A stretch of DNA of 35,123 bases from Enterococcus pseudoavium NBRC 100491 (GTDB lineage Bacteria; Bacillota; Bacilli; Lactobacillales; Enterococcaceae), in contig NZ_BCQF01000027.1 in the NCBI RefSeq assembly GCF_001544295.1, positions 1 through 35,123 of the forward strand, in the 5' to 3' direction. A program made the translations under genes and the position numbers. The notes under the pieces are model-generated. The model made no database searches and was not told the DNA's origin. It saw only the letters and a program-made list of their open reading frames with translations. The first letter of the stretch is position 1, and each line of letters opens with the position of its first letter. This document shows positions 32,537 through 35,123 of the stretch, one piece after another.

Positions 32537-32556
32537 ACGAGAAAAGCGTTAGGCGG

Positions 32557-33237
32557 TTAAACTCTTTTTCGTTGCAGCAGTTTTAAAGAACGTTGCGCTT
32601 CTGGGACAAATTGTTTTTCCTGTTGCAAAAGTGGGGCACTTTGAGGAAAGGCCGAAAAACAAATCAAAAACTTCCACTGAATCAACGGTTCTTCCTTATG
32701 AGCATTTTTGATTTTTAGCAATGCTTCAAAATGTTCGCTAGTGGTAAGCTCGGCATGGTAAAAAGCCAGGTAGCCGATGGCATCGATCAATTCACTCAGC
32801 TTTAAAACGGGGAGGTCCGTTGCGGCCGCTAGCAAAGTAGGAAAAATACTGGGCTGCATCCGACCTAATGAGCGAGCGATTAAGTCTCGCGGCAAGGGAA
32901 ATGAACTCTTTTTAGAAGGATCAATCGGTGTCGAATGTTGATTGTTACCGATTTCAGCTAGCAAAGGCAGCATTTGTCGGGCGGTCATTTGGTCGCCGCT
33001 TTCTAATTTTTCCGTGATCGCAAGGCGGGTATAAAGTGCCGGCTCTACAATCAATGCCGCCAATAAAAAGTTCGTTGTCTCACAATTGATTGGTAACAAG
33101 TGAGCCGCAATCGTCCGCAGCAATGCCTGTTCGTCGGAAAGCAGGACTAATAATTCTGCCACCGAGTGGTCTTGAAAGGCCAAAAGTTCGGAGGATTCAA
33201 CCCATCCCCGCTTTTTTCGTTGCAAATAAGTATCCAT
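32557..33237 (-). CDS. HEAT-repeat-like helical protein
   Basis: A protein of 226 residues from ATG 33237, ten bases after AGGAG; the frame is open 11 codons further but without a site. It is almost all alpha-helical, with repeated Leu/Ala helices (LLVLLSDEQALLRTIAAHLL; FLLAALIVEPALYTRLAITE; IFPTLLAAATDLPVLKLSEL), which suggests four to five HEAT-like repeats. It has no signal peptide or catalytic motif that I can see. Such proteins are usually binding scaffolds. I do not recognise a named family. Confidence 0.65.
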   Translation of the reverse strand: MDTYLQRKKRGWVESSELLAFQDHSVAELLVLLSDEQALLRTIAAHLLPINCETTNFLLAALIVEPALYTRLAITEKLESGDQMTARQMLPLLAEIGNNQHSTPIDPSKKSSFPLPRDLIARSLGRMQPSIFPTLLAAATDLPVLKLSELIDAIGYLAFYHAELTTSEHFEALLKIKNAHKEEPLIQWKFLICFSAFPQSAPLLQQEKQFVPEAQRSLKLLQRKRV

Positions 33238-33309
33238 AAAATTTTCGCTCCTTACTAACGAGTATAACAAAAAAACAGCGAAATATTTGTGTTTTGTTTC
33301 ACAAATTTA

Positions 33310-33338
33310 TTGATTTTGCTGAATAGCTGTGCTATTAT
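33310..33338 (+). promoter_or_regulatory. Promoter of the 86-residue gene
   Basis: TTGATT and TATTAT are 17 bases apart; the ATG is 24 bases after the -10. Confidence 0.6.
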
Positions 33339-33361
33339 CAAAAAAAAGAAGAGGTGATGGG

Positions 33362-33622
33362 ATGAAAAAAGTAGTTGCGAATCCAATGGAATTAAGAGAT
33401 GCTATTCGTTGTGAGAAAAGAAATATTTCAATCACAGGTGGTTTTGCTAAAATGATGCAACCGTTAGTAGCCCAACCAAAGACCGATGTTGCTGCGACAA
33501 ACTTGCCAACTTTTGTCAAATTAGCTTTGGATCCTACCACAATGGAAACATTGGCTACGGCGTATCAAGTAGCGATGAAAAATGACAGCACAGAGCTTGA
33601 ATTAGAGTATGTAAAAATTTAA
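33362..33622 (+). CDS. Hypothetical protein, 86 residues
   Basis: ATG 33362 follows AGAGGTG at seven bases; the frame is open upstream but starts before the promoter -10. The product begins MKKVVANPMELRDAIRCEKR and ends ELELEYVKI. It has no membrane segment. The middle (NISITGGFAKMMQPLVAQPK) could be an amphipathic helix. I do not recognise it. It is a single unit with promoter and terminator. Confidence 0.7.
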   Translation: MKKVVANPMELRDAIRCEKRNISITGGFAKMMQPLVAQPKTDVAATNLPTFVKLALDPTTMETLATAYQVAMKNDSTELELEYVKI

Positions 33623-33666
33623 TTGTTTAACTTTTCTTGTGAAAAAAATATCAAATAAAAAGAATG

Positions 33667-33703
33667 ATTTCCTTGTAGTGACTAGCTGCAAGGAAATTTT
33701 TTT
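33667..33703 (+). terminator. Terminator of the 86-residue gene
   Basis: ATTTCCTTG pairs with CAAGGAAAT, loop of 13 bases, followed by seven Ts. Confidence 0.85.
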
Positions 33704-33936
33704 ATTTTCGCTGGATCTTCGGAAAATATAGTTTGGCGAGGGACCAAAAGTTTTTAAATCAGTAGATAGTTACTAAAAAAAGTATTTTTTTCGGGTCGAA
33801 TCAAAGATAATTAGAAAAAATAGAAACGTTAAAGGAATAAAAACATTTAGTAACTTTCCAAATAAATTTGAAAATGTTAAAAAAATAGTTATAAAAATCA
33901 CCAAAAACGAAAAGAAATCTGTTAAAATGTGATTAT

Positions 33937-34021
33937 GAGGAAGACCTCTCTCAATCTTTCTTAGCTAGTTTAATCAGACTAGCATCCCCTTTAAGCACCT
34001 TGTTTATCAAGGTGCTTTTTT
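33937..34021 (+). ncRNA. Candidate small RNA with three hairpins
   Basis: GAGG-AAGA-CCTC (33937-33948), GCTAGT/ACTAGC (33964-33983) and a terminator AAGCACCTTG/CAAGGTGCTT (33993-34017) plus Ts follow in series. TAAAAT (33923-33928) is a possible -10. There is no reading frame with a ribosome site inside. The structure fits an independent small RNA of about 85 nucleotides. Confidence 0.45.
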
Positions 34022-34050
34022 AGTTCATCGAAAAAAGTAACAGTCAAAAA

Positions 34051-34064
34051 AGAAAGCGCTTTTG
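34051..34064 (+). promoter_or_regulatory. cre-like palindrome before the third usp gene
   Basis: AAAGCGCTTT is a perfect palindrome in the context AGAAAGCGCTTTTG, similar to the CcpA cre site but with mismatches at the outer positions. It lies about 60 bases before the ATG. Confidence 0.3.
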
Positions 34065-34122
34065 TAATTGCTGTACAAAAGTACCCTTCCTTCGATACAA
34101 TGGAGAAAAGGGGGGTCTCATT

Positions 34123-34548
34123 ATGAAAGAGTCATATAAAAAAATTCTCGTTGCAGTTGATTCATCTGAACAAGCACGTCGCGCATTTCAAGAAGCAATC
34201 GAAGTCACTCGTCGAAACGATGCCCATCTGTATGTCCTGATTGTCTCAGACATCAATCACCTAGGAGCTGAGCCTTACGCTGCCGATCACATCATCAAGC
34301 AAGCTCAAACGGCTGCCGGTGCGGTGATGGAGTCCTTGAAAGAAATGATTCCAGCAGATATTTCCTACACATCAGTGATTGACGAAGGAAATCCAAAAGC
34401 CAAAATTGTTGCTTATGCTGAAGAACAAGAGATTGATTTGATTTTGATGGGCGCTACCGGAACTGGAACTTTCTCACGTCTATTGTTAGGATCAACCACA
34501 GCTTTTGTGGTCAATAATGCTCCTTGTAACGTTATGGTCGTAAGATAA
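34123..34548 (+). CDS. Universal stress protein, UspA family (copy 3)
   Basis: A protein of 141 residues related to the two copies near 29.2-30.1 kb. Start KILVAVDSSEQARRAF and nucleotide-binding loop GATGTGTFSRLLLGSTTAFV are intact. ATG 34123 lies behind GGGGGG. It is a single gene with its own terminator, so it is regulated apart from the tandem pair, possibly through the palindrome upstream. Confidence 0.93.
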   Translation: MKESYKKILVAVDSSEQARRAFQEAIEVTRRNDAHLYVLIVSDINHLGAEPYAADHIIKQAQTAAGAVMESLKEMIPADISYTSVIDEGNPKAKIVAYAEEQEIDLILMGATGTGTFSRLLLGSTTAFVVNNAPCNVMVVR

Positions 34549-34550
34549 AA

Positions 34551-34584
34551 AGAAAGCCAGCACAGATGTCATGTGCTGGCTTTT
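34551..34584 (+). terminator. Terminator of the third usp gene
   Basis: AAAGCCAGCAC pairs with GTGCTGGCTTT with a nine-base loop; a short T-run follows. Confidence 0.8.
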
Positions 34585-34622
34585 AATTTGCCCTTTAAAC
34601 GGCTCCGGTTAGCGATAATTTT

Positions 34623-34877
34623 TTAACTAAGCTCGTCAGCCTGCCTGCGGGTGTGAATCCCTTTGAAAACAAGTTCATTATTTTTACGCTCAAATTGAAA
34701 GCAGATATCCTTCTGACGGCCGGTCTTTTTCGCAGGAATAATAAAATAATCCCGCTTTTCAGCATCCATTTTCGTGGTGATCTGATTTAAATATAAAGCT
34801 AACGGCAGCGGATCTTTTACTAAAGAATCATACGTCCGGTAAAATAATTCAACGGAATCGGGACTAATCATTGACAT
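34623..34877 (-). CDS. Hypothetical SOS-type protein, 84 residues
   Basis: ATG 34877 lies six bases after GAGGTG. It begins MSMISPDSVELFYRTYDSLV and contains a basic central part (KKTGRQKDICFQFERKNNEL), ending in RRQADELS. I do not recognise it; small SOS proteins such as YolD-like or division inhibitors were considered without a match. The promoter carries a perfect LexA box, so DNA-damage induction is the strongest thing that can be said. It is convergent to the third usp gene. Confidence 0.7.
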   Translation of the reverse strand: MSMISPDSVELFYRTYDSLVKDPLPLALYLNQITTKMDAEKRDYFIIPAKKTGRQKDICFQFERKNNELVFKGIHTRRQADELS

Positions 34878-34895
34878 AAGCATCACCTCAAAAAC

Positions 34896-34924
34896 ATTAT
34901 ACGAACATTTGTTCGAAAAGTAAA
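34896..34924 (-). promoter_or_regulatory. Promoter with LexA (SOS) box
   Basis: On the minus strand TTTACT and TATAAT (34901-34896) are 17 bases apart, and the spacer contains CGAACAAATGTTCG (34902-34915), which fits the Gram-positive LexA/DinR consensus CGAAC-N4-GTTCG. The operator abuts the -10 box, so LexA would block the promoter. Confidence 0.8.
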
Positions 34925-35075
34925 GTGGCAGAAAATTCTTTTGTAAAAAAAGATACGCAAAAAAATGGCTGAATTAAAGAAGTAAGTACTGCTAATGGAT
35001 TTTTTTTCTTTTATCCCACAAGAATGTTGAATGACAAAAACAGTTTGGGCTATTAATGATTTTTTGAAAAGAAAA

Positions 35076-35098
35076 ATGGTGCCAAAAATCGACACCAT
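35076..35098 (-). terminator. Minus-strand terminator of a gene beyond the right edge
   Basis: ATGGTG pairs with CACCAT, and on the minus strand Ts follow (35075-35071). The gene it serves lies outside the window; bases 34925-35070 contain no gene. Confidence 0.5.
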
Positions 35099-35123
35099 AA
35101 TTCCTATTTAGCTCTTTTGTAAG

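Larger units (their letters stand above)
33623..34122. other. 500-base intergenic region with terminator, candidate sRNA and usp promoter region
   Basis: There is no protein gene here. It contains the terminator of the 86-residue gene, about 230 bases of very AT-rich DNA, a candidate small RNA (33937-34021) and a cre-like palindrome before the third usp gene. Confidence 0.6.

Noticed and set aside
1-35123. CRISPR arrays, rRNA genes or complete insertion sequences
   Set aside because: No regularly spaced repeats, rRNA motifs or intact transposase genes were seen.

Overview
The window comes from a low-GC Firmicute of the Lactobacillales and reads most like an Enterococcus. The reasons are the gene families (LtaS, YxeA/YxdLM-type ABC system, TipA-type MerR regulator, several UspA copies, CspA), strong AGGAGG ribosome binding sites and clean rho-independent terminators. 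The species assignment is inference; no search was run.

Region 1 (about 300-8130) is a D-proline reductase (Stickland) operon: prdC, prdA, a CBO2463-type small protein, prdB, prdD, prdE, the proline racemase prdF and a TSUP-family permease. Two genes are split by an in-frame TGA that must be read as selenocysteine. PrdC continues from the TGA at 1685-1687 to 1801, and PrdB continues through the TGA at 4504-4506 to 4779. An HdeD-like membrane protein follows as its own unit (8254-8772).

Region 2 (about 9090-16820) is a selenium operon: selD, yedF, a DUF3343 carrier-like gene, selB, a NifS/Csd-like cysteine desulfurase, selA, a TudS-related putative desulfidase (apparently with an AUU start) and a CD3073-type ECF transporter S component. 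The Sec tRNA gene selC (UCA anticodon) lies at 23142-23238 with its own promoter and terminator. The window therefore holds both the selenoenzyme and the core machinery that decodes it: SelD makes selenophosphate, SelA charges tRNA-Sec, SelB delivers it, and PrdB and PrdC consume it. The desulfidase plus ECF pair inside this operon is the best candidate for an undescribed sulfur/selenium-compound acquisition route.

Region 3 (16900-23010) holds a YxeA plus ABC transporter unit without a two-component system, a lipoteichoic acid synthase, a hydrophobic 38-residue ORF on the minus strand and a DUF1622 membrane protein.

Region 4 (23240-27430) is an eroded accessory segment directly downstream of selC: a tyrosine-integrase C-terminal remnant, a Doc-type toxin with an AbrB-like antitoxin, a broken phage ATPase-like gene, a YopX-family phage protein, small hypothetical genes and long non-coding AT-rich DNA. 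It looks like the remains of a prophage or island that used selC as its attachment site.

Region 5 (27430-35123) is ordinary chromosome: cspA, a methyltransferase, three UspA proteins, a frameshifted C39-like peptidase, a TipA-type regulator with a MerR promoter and an internal TipAS start, several hypothetical genes (one behind a textbook LexA box), and two candidate small RNAs.
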